Of a stretch of 64,000 nucleotides of DNA, positions 53,272 through 63,219 are shown one piece after another. The translations under genes were made by a program, and so were the position numbers. Within the stretch, counting starts at the first letter, position 1. Each line of letters starts with the position of its first letter. Location of the stretch: NCBI GenBank assembly GCA_004298675.1, contig SCRI01000086.1, forward strand, positions 124,001-188,000. Reading direction: 5' to 3'. The notes under the pieces are model-generated. The model was not told the origin of the DNA, ran no database searches, and worked only from the letters and a program-made list of their open reading frames with translations. Source of the DNA: a bacterium. GTDB lineage: Bacteria; Vulcanimicrobiota; Vulcanimicrobiia; Vulcanimicrobiales; SCRA01.

Positions 53272-54269
53272 ACGGCTCGAATCCTCTTGCATTCCTAGCG
53301 GCCCTTGGCGTCCTTGCGACCGTTGGAGGGAGACTCGCGTGGGTGGAGCACGGAGCGGCCTGGAGGCCGATAATCACCGAGTTGTCAAGCGATATAAGTA
53401 TGGAGCAACTCGCCGACGTTCTCTATTCGCGGCTCCAGGCGGTTCCGTTCGCCTACACACTCGCCCAACCAGGCGAAGCGCCATACGAAGATTTTGCGAC
53501 GCGAAAGAAGGACCCCGCGACGACGACGGTTCGCCTTGTTGACGGCGAGACGGCCTTTCGTGCCGCAATCGAACGGGCGGCGATTGAGTGCCAAAATAGC
53601 GGCGATTGCGCCGAGCTCGAACGACTCGCGGCCCATACGTGTGTGCTCGGCGTACGCAAGGGTAGCACGACGGACGTGCGGTCCGTCTCCGGGCCCGTGC
53701 GTTACCTTTCCAATATCCGTGCCATCGTGGAAGCGACGACACGTGAGGACATCGCACGCGCGTTGTTCGAGCGTTGGCAGTATTATGCGGGCGAAGTAAA
53801 GCGTAAGAAAGAACGAGGTAGGATAAAGGGCCCAGGAAAGCGACCGAAGCTCGGCCTCGATCCCCGGGCCGTTGTCGAGAATGTTCCCGTTAACATCGCC
53901 GGCCTCGGTTCGATCTCCGAACTTGGCGCTGAACGACTCGCGCTCGAGGGATTGCGCGCCCTTCCCACTAGCATCCACGGTGGGAGGCTTGTTACCCGCG
54001 GTTACCATTATAGGCGGGGTAGGGCTTACGCATTTCGCTGGGTGCTCTCGCGAAGCCCTCGCTCGCTGCGAACGAGCTCGGAGCTTCTGGCGAGCGCGCC
54101 ATTGGACTTTAGCCCCGATGGCCGAGATCAAGGGCGCGCAGCCCTGTTGTGCTGGATGCGAGATCTCGGGGTTGCCGCGTTGTTCGAGTCCCGGCTCCGG
54201 TACTATGGGCAAGGGTACAAGCAGTTACTTCCGGCGGTAGCGATAGCGGAAGCGGGTTCGAGCGCTTAG
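53247..54269 (+). CDS. Fourth cas protein of the I-G operon, Cas8-position candidate
   Basis: A 340-residue protein starting LDGLDGSNPLAFLAALGVL, a motif-like opening often seen at the start of large-subunit or accessory proteins of this subtype. It overlaps cas3 by 25 bp, with GGAGG 6 nt before the GTG. A basic stretch (KRKKERGRIKGPGKRPK, about residues 188-204) could bind nucleic acid. By position it should be the large subunit (Cas8u/Csb3/Csx17 role) for PAM recognition. It is clearly shorter than typical Csx17, and I cannot assign it to Csb3 or Csx17 by sequence alone. Confidence 0.65.
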   Translation: MQLELDGLDGSNPLAFLAALGVLATVGGRLAWVEHGAAWRPIITELSSDISMEQLADVLYSRLQAVPFAYTLAQPGEAPYEDFATRKKDPATTTVRLVDGETAFRAAIERAAIECQNSGDCAELERLAAHTCVLGVRKGSTTDVRSVSGPVRYLSNIRAIVEATTREDIARALFERWQYYAGEVKRKKERGRIKGPGKRPKLGLDPRAVVENVPVNIAGLGSISELGAERLALEGLRALPTSIHGGRLVTRGYHYRRGRAYAFRWVLSRSPRSLRTSSELLASAPLDFSPDGRDQGRAALLCWMRDLGVAALFESRLRYYGQGYKQLLPAVAIAEAGSSA

Positions 54270-54436
54270 GTAATGGAGAGTATAACCGGAGGCGCTCGAT
54301 CCCCGGTTTTGCGCGGAAAATCACTGGGATCCACCGTGAAATGCACCTTGAAAGCTGAAAAGCAAAGTCGCCAGGGAATACCCGCTCGAAAAATGAGGCT
54401 CATTTCGAGACGGCACCAGGCGGTTTAATACCTGCC
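54270..54436 (+). promoter_or_regulatory. CRISPR leader region
   Basis: The 167 bp between the last cas gene and the first repeat. Placement next to the least degenerate repeats marks it as the leader end. It includes a hairpin-forming inverted repeat at 54385-54409 (arms CTCGAAAAATGAG and CTCATTTCGAG, a 2-nt bulge). No T tract follows it, so it is not a simple terminator. A weak TTGAAA (54348-54353) is the only -35-like hexamer noticed; no good -10 goes with it. Confidence 0.6.
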
Positions 54437-55920
54437 GTTTCCGCGCCCACTAGGGCGCGGCTCTGTTGAAGGTTGGCGATAGAGATGATCTCGTCGCCGT
54501 TCGATTCGGTTTCCGCGCCCACTAGGGCGCGGCTCTGTTGAAGGCAATTGAAAGCGACGCATTTGGATTCGATGACCTATGTTTCCGCGCCCACTAGGGC
54601 GCGGCTCTGTTGAAGGTTATTCGATGGGGCTAACACGACGGAGATCCTTGGGTTTCCGCGCCCACTAGGGCGCGGCTCTGTTGAAGGTACGAAACTCGCG
54701 TCGTTGCACTCGAAACCGTCGAGTTTCCGCGCCCACTAGGGCGCGGCTCTGTTGAAGGGCGCTCGATTGGCGCGTACGTTCCGTGATTCTCGAGTTTCCG
54801 CGCCCACTAGGGCGCGGCTCTGTTGAAGGGATCATCTATGGCTGTGGGCTTCTTGTCCTCGGCTGAGTTTCCGCGCCCACTAGGGCGCGGCTCTGTTGAA
54901 GGCCTGCCCCGATCTTGCGGTCGAAGAAATGGCGGTCGTTTCCGCGCCCACTAGGGCGCGGCTCTGTTGAAGGCGCTGCTTGCTGCTGGCGTTATAGATA
55001 ACATGTCGCGTTTCCGCGCCCACTAGGGCGCGGCTCTGTTGAAGGACATAGAGACGATTACCGGTGGTTCCGTCAATGCGGTTTCCGCGCCCACTAGGGC
55101 GCGGCTCTGTTGAAGGCGGTCCAGATCGAGCGTTTCCCCGATCTTGACCATAATTTCCGCGCCCACTAGGGCGCGGCTCTGTTGAAGGTGGAAGTGCGGG
55201 CGAGTCTGGGTCACGGAAGGAGCAGTTTCCGCGCCCACTAGGGCGCGGCTCTGTTGAAGGATCCAATCGCGCTGATCCCCGGCCGCGACGAGGTCATGTT
55301 TCCGCGCCCACTAGGGCGCGGCTCTGTTGAAGGATCGCGCCCACCGGAACGACGTCGAGCGGAAAGGTCGTTTCCGCGCCCACTAGGGCGCGGCTCTGTT
55401 GAAGGTCGGAGATCCACAGGGCCTTGGTCCGTCCGTGTGCGTTTCCGCGTCCGCTAGGGCGCGGCTCTGTTGAAGGTTTGGCAGCTGGCGCATCAGCATC
55501 CCTGTCGCAACGTGTTTTCGCGCCCACTAGGGCGCGGCTCTGTTGAAGGAGGTGATGGCCGAAGTTGAGCGTGCCGCTTCCGGTCGGTTTCCGCGTCCAC
55601 TAGGGCGCGGCTCTGTTGAAGCGAGGAAGAGTTTCTCGCGCACATCGTTCTGCCGGACGAGTTTCCGCGTCTACTGGCGCGCGGTTCTGTAGAAGCCCGT
55701 ACCCGTATACTAACCAATGGCTCACCATCACGTCCTGGTGTTTCCGCGTCTACTGGGACGCGGCTCTGTTGAAGCCCGGAAGCTCGGTGCGCGTTGTTCT
55801 TCAAGGTGATGGTTTCCTTGCCCGCTAGGGCGCGGCTCTGTTGAAGCGCTGTCACGTCGGTCGACGCGTTGATGTCGCGGATGCATTTCCGCGTCCGCTG
55901 GAGCGCGGCTCTGTTGAAGG
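54437..55920 (+). CRISPR. Type I-G CRISPR array: 21 repeats of 36 bp, 20 spacers
   Basis: Repeats start at 54437, 54509, 54581, 54652, 54723, 54794, 54867, 54938, 55010, 55081, 55153, 55225, 55298, 55370, 55441, 55514, 55587, 55661, 55740, 55812 and 55885. Spacers are 35-38 bp, except one of 43 bp (55697-55739). The consensus repeat begins GTTTCCGCGCCC and ends CTGTTGAAGG. Its centre is a perfect 8-bp hairpin, CCGCGCCC/GGGCGCGG around ACTA, the likely Csb2 (Cas6) cleavage site. Repeats 1-10 and 12-14 look identical, repeat 11 differs in its first base, and 15-21 carry increasing changes. The degenerate end marks the old (leader-distal) side, so transcription should run rightward from the cas side. 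Confidence 0.98.
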
Positions 55921-55995
55921 TAGTGGCCGAGCGCCTCCGACTCCCGCTGCGGATGGCAGGAGTTGTCGAGTCATCAGACAACGTTCCAGCGTGAA

Positions 55996-56757
55996 ATGAA
56001 CAAGATCGATCTCGACGGCCGGGTTGCGATCGTCACCGGCGGTGCGCGCGGCATCGGGCACGCCATCGTCCGGCGCCTGCTGCAATCCGGGGCGGCGGTG
56101 GCGATCTGGGATGCCGACGAGGGGCGTCTCGCGCAGGCTGCTCAGACGCTGGAGGCCGCGTTCGGTGCGCCGCGCGTCGCCACGCAAGCGGTTGAGCTGA
56201 CCCGCGAGGACGAGGTCGAGGCGGCGGCGCGCGCGACGGCGCAACGTTTCGGAAAGATCGACATCCTGGTCAACAACGCCGGCATCACCGGCGGTAATGC
56301 TCCCACCTGGGAGTTGGAGCCGCAAGCTTGGCGCCGCGTTATCGAGGTCAATCTCGTGGCGCCCTACCTGGTCTGCCGCGCGGTGGTGCCGCGGATGCTG
56401 GAGAACGGCTACGGGCGAATCGTCAACATCGCCTCGATCGCCGGGAAAGAGGGCAACCCCAACGCGTCGCACTACAGCGCCTCGAAAGCCGGCTTGATCG
56501 GGCTCACGAAGTCGCTGGGCAAGGAGCTCGCCGGCAAGAACATCCTGGTGAATGCCGTCACGCCGGCGGCTGCGAAGACCGACATCTTCGCGCAGATGAC
56601 GGCAGAACACATTGAATACATGCGCTCCCGCATTCCCATGGGGCGTTTCCTCGAGGTCGAGGAGGTAGCGGCAATGGTGGCTTGGCTGGCGTCCGAAGAG
56701 TGCTCGTTCACGACGGGCAGCGTCGTCGATATCTCCGGCGGCCGCGCGGTGTACTGA
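55996..56757 (+). CDS. SDR-family oxidoreductase, sugar dehydrogenase-like
   Basis: A 253-residue NAD(P)-dependent dehydrogenase with [27 protein letters not shown], and the catalytic [19 protein letters not shown] segment (Ser, Tyr, Lys). An acidic residue after strand 2 (AIWDADEG) suggests NAD. ATG 55996 was chosen over a longer frame that starts just past the array. The dehydratase gene follows after 1 bp. In such clusters it would oxidise a pentose, fucose or related sugar to the lactone/acid. Confidence 0.88.
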   Translation: MNKIDLDGRVAIVTGGARGIGHAIVRRLLQSGAAVAIWDADEGRLAQAAQTLEAAFGAPRVATQAVELTREDEVEAAARATAQRFGKIDILVNNAGITGGNAPTWELEPQAWRRVIEVNLVAPYLVCRAVVPRMLENGYGRIVNIASIAGKEGNPNASHYSASKAGLIGLTKSLGKELAGKNILVNAVTPAAAKTDIFAQMTAEHIEYMRSRIPMGRFLEVEEVAAMVAWLASEECSFTTGSVVDISGGRAVY

Positions 56758-56758
56758 C

Positions 56759-58543
56759 ATGACCGAACAAGCAAAGCGTGGGCTGCGCAGCGCGCAGTGG
56801 TGGGACAATCCCGACAATCCCGGGATGACGGCTCTCTATCTCGAGCGCTACCTCAACTTCGGTCTCACGCGTGAGGAGCTGCAGTCGGGCAAGCCGATCG
56901 TCGGCATCGCTCAGACCGGCAGCGATCTCTCGCCGTGCAACCGCCATCACTTGGATCTGGCGCAGCGCGTGCGCGCGGGCATTCGCGACGCCGGCGGCAT
57001 CCCCATCGAGTTTCCCGTCCATCCCATCCAGGAGACCGGCAAGCGGCCGACGGCGGCCCTCGATCGCAACCTCGCCTACCTCGGGCTCGTGGAAGTGCTC
57101 TACGGCTACCCGCTCGACGGCGTCGTGCTCACCACCGGCTGCGACAAGACCACGCCGGCCATGCTGATGGGAGCCGCCACAGTCGATCTCCCCGCCATCG
57201 TGCTCTCCGGCGGTCCCATGCTCGACGGCTATTTCGAAGGAGAGTTGGTCGGCTCGGGCACAGTGGTGTGGGAGGCGCGCCGCCGCTATGCCGCAGGCGA
57301 GATCGACTATGTCACGTTCATGGAGATGGTCGCGGCCGCGGCGCCGAGCCCGGGTCATTGCAATACGATGGGCACCGCCAGCTCCATGAACGCGATGGCG
57401 GAGGCGCTGGGCATGTCGCTGCCGGGCTGCGCGGCGATCCCCGCGCCCTACCGCGAGCGCGGCCAGATCGCCTACGCCACGGGCAGACGTATCGTCGAGA
57501 TGGTGCGCGAAGATCTGCGTCCCTCACGCATCCTCACGCGCGCGGCCTTCGAGAACGCGATCGTCTGCGCGTCGGCCATCGGCGCATCCACGAACTGCCC
57601 GCCGCACGTCAACGCCATCGCGCGCCACATCGGCGTGGAGCTGAACAACGACGACTGGGACCGCATCGGCTACGAGATTCCCTTGCTGGTGAACGTGATG
57701 CCGGCCGGCGCCTACCTCGGCGAGGCCTACTACCGCGCCGGTGGCCTGCCGGCAGTGGTGAGCGAGCTCATGCGCCACGGCAAGATTCGCGCGAGCGCGC
57801 TGACGGTGACGGGCAAGACGATCGGTGAGAATCATCGCGAAGCGCGCATCCTGGACGAAGACGTCATCCGCCCCTGGGAGCGGCCGCTCAAAGAGAACGC
57901 GGGCTTTGCCGTGCTCACGGGTAATCTGTTCGACAGCGCGATCATGAAGACGTCGGTGATCTCGGATGATTTCCGCGAGCGCTATCTGCGCCGCCCCGGC
58001 GACGAGGACGCCTTCGAAGGGCGCGCGATCGTCTTCGAAGGTCCGGAGGACTACCATCACCGCATCAACGACCCCGTGCTCGCGATCGACGAGGGGTGTC
58101 TGCTGGTGATTCGCGGCAGCGGCCCCATCGGATACCCGGGCTCGGCGGAGGTGGTCAACATGCTGCCGCCCGACGCGCTCGTGCGGTGCGGCGTCTGCGA
58201 GCTGCCCTGCATGGGTGACGGGCGTCAGAGCGGCACGTCGGGGAGCCCCTCCATTCTCAACGCTTCGCCGGAGTCCGCCGTGGGCGGCGGACTCGCGTTG
58301 CTTCAGACCGGCGACCGCATCCGCGTCGACCTCAAGCGCCGCCGCGCCGACATGCTGGTCCCCGAAGCGGAGTTGGCACGTCGCCAAGCCGAACTCAAGC
58401 TACCCGAGCTCGTCAACCAGACGCCGTGGCAAGAGATCTACCGCAACCACGTCGGTCAACTTGCCGAAGGCGCGGTGTTGGAGAGCGCCGTGAAGTATCA
58501 GCGCGTGGCGGAGCGCTTCGGCATCCCGCGCGACAACCACTAG
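56759..58543 (+). CDS. IlvD/Edd-family dehydratase, sugar-acid (pentonate-type)
   Basis: A 594-residue Fe-S dehydratase converting an aldonate such as arabinonate or xylonate to the 2-keto-3-deoxy acid. The cluster cysteines are in [26 protein letters not shown] and [20 protein letters not shown]. Further family motifs are [14 protein letters not shown] and the [13 protein letters not shown]-like [20 protein letters not shown]. Absence of IlvD-specific spacing and presence of sugar genes nearby favour the pentonate subgroup over dihydroxyacid dehydratase. It converges on the UxaA gene with no gap. Confidence 0.85.
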   Translation: MTEQAKRGLRSAQWWDNPDNPGMTALYLERYLNFGLTREELQSGKPIVGIAQTGSDLSPCNRHHLDLAQRVRAGIRDAGGIPIEFPVHPIQETGKRPTAALDRNLAYLGLVEVLYGYPLDGVVLTTGCDKTTPAMLMGAATVDLPAIVLSGGPMLDGYFEGELVGSGTVVWEARRRYAAGEIDYVTFMEMVAAAAPSPGHCNTMGTASSMNAMAEALGMSLPGCAAIPAPYRERGQIAYATGRRIVEMVREDLRPSRILTRAAFENAIVCASAIGASTNCPPHVNAIARHIGVELNNDDWDRIGYEIPLLVNVMPAGAYLGEAYYRAGGLPAVVSELMRHGKIRASALTVTGKTIGENHREARILDEDVIRPWERPLKENAGFAVLTGNLFDSAIMKTSVISDDFRERYLRRPGDEDAFEGRAIVFEGPEDYHHRINDPVLAIDEGCLLVIRGSGPIGYPGSAEVVNMLPPDALVRCGVCELPCMGDGRQSGTSGSPSILNASPESAVGGGLALLQTGDRIRVDLKRRRADMLVPEAELARRQAELKLPELVNQTPWQEIYRNHVGQLAEGAVLESAVKYQRVAERFGIPRDNH

Positions 58544-60061
58544 CTACATCACGGCGCCGAGCTGCCACGGGACGAACTCGTTATCGCCGTAGTCATACTC
58601 CTCGCTGCGTGTGCGCTCGCCTGAGGCCACGGCGAGGATGTGCTCGAAGATGCGGTGGCCAACTTGCTCGATGCTTTCGTCACCCGTGACGATGCCGCCG
58701 CAGTTGAGGTCCATGTCGTCGGACATGCGCTCGTACATGGGCGTGTTGGTGGCCAGCTTGATGCAGGGCGCGGGCTTGAAGCCCGACGTCGAGCCGCGCC
58801 CCGTCGTGAAGCAGATGACGTTGGCTCCACCCGCCACTTGGCCCGTGACCGCAACCGGATCGTAGCCCGGCGTATCCATGAAGACGAAACCGTGCTCGGT
58901 GATCGGCTCGGCATACTCGTAGACGGCTTGCAGCGGTGTGGTGCCGCTCTTGGCCACGGCCCCAAGCGACTTCTCGAGGATCGTGGTGAGTCCGCCGGCT
59001 TTGTTGCCGTGCGAGGGGTTGTTGTTCAGCTCCATCTCATGGCGTGAGGTGTACTCGCGCCACCACGCGATGCGCGCCAACAGTCGTTCGGCCACGGCCG
59101 GCGTGGCGGCGCGCCGCGTCAGCAGGTGCTCCGCTCCGTAGATCTCCGGCGTCTCGCTGAGCACCGCCGTACCGCCGTGGCGCACCAGCAGGTCGGCTGC
59201 GTAGCCCAGCGCGGGATTGGCGGAGATGCCGGAGTAGCCGTCGGAGCCGCCACACTCCAGCGCGAGCAGCAACGCCGACGCCGGTTGGCGCGAGCGCCGT
59301 GCCGCGTTGACTTCATCGAGCATCGAGCCCACGGCCTCGATGGCCGCGTCGATGGTCTTGCGCGTGCCGCCGAGCCCTTGGATCGTCATGGTGCGCAGCG
59401 TGGAGCTCTGCTTGGCGCCGTAGCGCTGCATGAGCAGCGGAATCTGGTTGGTTTCGCAACCCAAGCCGATCAGCACGGCGCCGCCGACGTTGGGGTGGGT
59501 GGCGTAACCCCACATCGTGCGCGTGAGAAAGCGATACGCCTCCCCGTCCAGGCTGAGCGCGCAGCCGCCGTCATGCGTGAGCGCGACGACGCCGTCGACG
59601 TGCTCGTAGTTGCGCAAGCCGCCGCCGCGGTTGAAGTGGTCCGCCACGGCGCGCGTCACGGTCGCCGAGCAGTTCACGGAGGAGATGAGCGCGACGTAGT
59701 TACGCGTACCGACGCGGCCGTCGGCGCGGAGATAGCCTTCGAAGGCGGCGCGCTCGCCCTCCGGCACGAACGTGGGAGCGGAGGCGTCCACGCACGGCGC
59801 GTAGTCCAAGGCGACCTCGCCCATCTCGACGTTGTCGACGTGGACGTGCTCCCCCGGTTCGATGTCGCGTTGCGCGTAGCCGATGACCTGGCCGTACTTG
59901 CGGACCGCCTCACCACGAGCGATCGCGCGCAGCGCGATCTTATGCCCTTGCGGCACCGCCGCCTGCGCCACCAGACCCGCGCCGGCGTCGTCGCCGGGTG
60001 CCAGGGAGCGGCGTGCGACCGCGACGTTGTCCGAGGGATTGAGCACGATCACGGGCGACAT
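58544..60061 (-). CDS. UxaA-family altronate/galactarate dehydratase
   Basis: A 505-residue dehydratase with an N-terminal SAF domain (about residues 1-90) and the UxaA catalytic region: RADGRVGTRNYVALISSVNC in the middle, THDGGCALS, GLGCETNQIP, ECGGSDGYSGISANPALG, NNNPSHGNKAGGLTT and CGGIVTGDESIE. It would act on D-altronate or D-galactarate. ATG 60061 is preferred over ATG 60070, because AAAGG lies about 9 nt upstream of it but touches the other. SAF and catalytic parts are fused, as in many single-chain enzymes. Confidence 0.87.
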   Translation of the reverse strand: MSPVIVLNPSDNVAVARRSLAPGDDAGAGLVAQAAVPQGHKIALRAIARGEAVRKYGQVIGYAQRDIEPGEHVHVDNVEMGEVALDYAPCVDASAPTFVPEGERAAFEGYLRADGRVGTRNYVALISSVNCSATVTRAVADHFNRGGGLRNYEHVDGVVALTHDGGCALSLDGEAYRFLTRTMWGYATHPNVGGAVLIGLGCETNQIPLLMQRYGAKQSSTLRTMTIQGLGGTRKTIDAAIEAVGSMLDEVNAARRSRQPASALLLALECGGSDGYSGISANPALGYAADLLVRHGGTAVLSETPEIYGAEHLLTRRAATPAVAERLLARIAWWREYTSRHEMELNNNPSHGNKAGGLTTILEKSLGAVAKSGTTPLQAVYEYAEPITEHGFVFMDTPGYDPVAVTGQVAGGANVICFTTGRGSTSGFKPAPCIKLATNTPMYERMSDDMDLNCGGIVTGDESIEQVGHRIFEHILAVASGERTRSEEYDYGDNEFVPWQLGAVM

Positions 60062-60081
60062 GACGGTCATCCTTTCATCGG

Positions 60082-61265
60082 TTACGTGCTGCCGCAGAGG
60101 CCGCGCGCGTGCAGGTTGGCGATCAGCGCGCGTACGCCGAAGTTCCAGGGCGCGGCAACGTCGCAGGTGGTGACGCGGTTGATCAGCGTGCCCAAGTGGG
60201 GCGAGGCGATCGTCACCACGTCTCCGAGCTTGTGCGTGAAGCCGGCGCCGTCGCGCTCCTGCGTGGGCGCGAACATCGTGCCCAGGAAGAGCGCGAAGCC
60301 GTCGGGGTATTGGTGGTGGCCGCCGAAGGTGGCGTCGACCAGTTCCAGCACGTCGCGGCTGATCTGCGCCATCGAGCTGGTGGCATCGAGCAGAAAGCCA
60401 TCCTCGCCTTCGACGCGCAGCGTGACTTCGGCACTGCGCACCTCGTCGAGACCGAAGCCGTCGTCGAAGAGACGCACGAAGGGGCCGATCGCAGTGGAGG
60501 CGTTGTTGTCCTTGGCCTTACCGAGTAGCAGCGCGCTGCGCCCTTCGAAGTCGCGCAGGTTGACGTCGTTGCCGAGCGTTGCGCCGACGACGTGGCCCGT
60601 ACTCGATGCCACGATCACGATCTCGGGCTCGGGATTGTTCCAATTCGAGCGCGGGTGCACGGCCACGTCGGCACCGAAGCCGATCGCGGAGAGCGGCTGC
60701 GCCTTCGTGAACACCTCCGCGTCGGGACCGATGCCGACTTCTAGATATTGCGACCAGAGACCGCGCTCCACGAGTGCCGCGCGCAGTGCCTGCGCCTGCG
60801 GTGATCCGGGCCGGATCTTGGAGAGATCCACACCGACTTGCGCCACCAGCGCGCGCCGCGCGGCCTCGGCGGCGGCGGGATCGCCTTTGGCGTGCTCTTC
60901 GACCACGCGCTCGAGCAGGCTTGCGGCGAACGTGACGCCGGCGGCTTTCACGGCTTGCAGATCGATCGGCGCGAGCAGCCAGGGCTTAGCGGTGTCGCGG
61001 TGACGCGGATCGGAGTTGGCCACGAGCTCCGCCACGCTCCCCAGCCGGTGCTTGCGCGGTGCCGCCGCCACGCGTCCCGCGGGATCGGCGGCGTCGAAGA
61101 GCGCCGACGTAGTCGCGGCGGTAGCACTGATGTCGTAGACGCCCTCGTCGTCAACGGTGACGACGGAGGGACCCGGAATCGCTCCGGGCACCCAGGCGCG
61201 GCCGACGAATGTGCCCATGTAACCGCCGTTGGGAGCACGATAGCGCGTGGCGATCTCCAGTGGCG

Positions 61266-61272
<7 letters not shown>
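60082..61272 (-). CDS. Fumarylacetoacetate hydrolase-family protein (2-keto-3-deoxy sugar-acid dehydratase-like)
   Basis: A 396-residue FAH-fold protein, long for a hydrolase and close in size to XylX/KdaD-type 2-keto-3-deoxypentonate dehydratases. The metal-binding glutamate/aspartate segment is NNPEPEIVIV, followed by GATLGNDVNLRDFEGRSALL with the second set of ligands and the catalytic loop. With the neighbouring dehydratase it would carry a pentonate to 2-oxoglutarate semialdehyde. Start 61272 sits in a 7-bp overlap with the ATPase gene; a longer frame runs into that gene. Confidence 0.82.
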
Positions 61273-62360
<1,088 letters not shown>

Positions 62361-62375
62361 GTCTTTGCGGTTCCC

Positions 62376-63212
62376 TCAATCCTTCAGCGCGCCGGCCATG
62401 CCGGAGACGTAGTGCTCGACGAAGAAGAAATAGATGATGATGACGGGCAGCGTTCCCAGCAGTGCCCCCGCCATGAGCTGCCCCCACTGAAAGACGTCGC
62501 CGCGGATGAGCTCCGTGGTGAGCCCGACCGTGATCGTCTTGTTCGCGCTCGAGAACATGTACACCAGGGCATAGAGATACTCGTTCCACGAGAGCGTGAA
62601 GCAGAAGATGGTCGAGGAGATCAGCCCCGGCTTGGCCAGCGGGAGCACGATGCGCGTCATGATCTGGAAGTGGCTAGCGCCGTCGACGCGTCCCGCCTCC
62701 TCCAACTCGCGGGGGAGCGTGCGCAGGAAGCCGCTGAGCAGCCACGTGCAGAACGGCACGAGGAACGTGGTGTAGATCGGGATCAGCGCCCACAGCTTGT
62801 CGAACCAGTGCAGCGCGATCAAGACGTTGGCGAGCGGCAGAAAGAGGATCGCCGGCGGCACCAGGTAGGCGAAGAAGATGGCGGCGCTCAGCGTCTTCGA
62901 GCCCGGGAAGCGCAGACGCACGATGGCGTAGGCGGCCAGGAAGGACACCGCCACGCTGAGCGCGGTGGCCCCTACCGATACCAGCAGCGTGTTGGCGAAC
63001 CAGTGCAGGTACTGCGTCCCTGCCACCAGATCCACCACGTGCTTGAAGGTGGGGTGAAAGATCCACCAGGGATTGGGCGTGGTGAGCAGCTCGTGGTCGG
63101 CCTTGAACGTGGTGAGCAGCATCCAGTAGAACGGCACGAACATGAAGACGAAGTAGCATGTCAGCGGTACGTAGATGCGCAGCCAGGGTTTGCTCGCGCT
63201 GCTTGCGCTCAT
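62376..63212 (-). CDS. Carbohydrate ABC transporter permease (MalG/UgpE-like)
   Basis: A 278-residue permease with six predicted helices. The cytoplasmic EAA loop LEEAGRVDGASHFQIMTRI contacts the ATPase. ATG 63212 was chosen because it follows the upstream stop by 7 bp and leaves the usual short N-terminus before the first helix; a frame starting at 63230 lies inside the upstream permease gene. The ATPase gene starts 15 bp later. Sequence pattern (FAYLVPPAILFLPLANVL) fits the sugar-specific CUT1 class. Confidence 0.92.
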   Translation of the reverse strand: MSASSASKPWLRIYVPLTCYFVFMFVPFYWMLLTTFKADHELLTTPNPWWIFHPTFKHVVDLVAGTQYLHWFANTLLVSVGATALSVAVSFLAAYAIVRLRFPGSKTLSAAIFFAYLVPPAILFLPLANVLIALHWFDKLWALIPIYTTFLVPFCTWLLSGFLRTLPRELEEAGRVDGASHFQIMTRIVLPLAKPGLISSTIFCFTLSWNEYLYALVYMFSSANKTITVGLTTELIRGDVFQWGQLMAGALLGTLPVIIIYFFFVEHYVSGMAGALKD

Positions 63213-63219
63213 CACGATC

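Noticed and set aside
54880-55527. Open frames on the minus strand with a repeated STEPRPSGRGN-like peptide
   Set aside because: They are translations of the CRISPR repeat; the period matches the 71-73 bp repeat-spacer unit and there is no start site or coding signal.
59126-61003. 625-codon open frame on the plus strand
   Set aside because: Antisense to the UxaA- and FAH-family genes, which have full conserved motifs; low-complexity Arg/Ala/Ser translation typical of GC-rich shadows.
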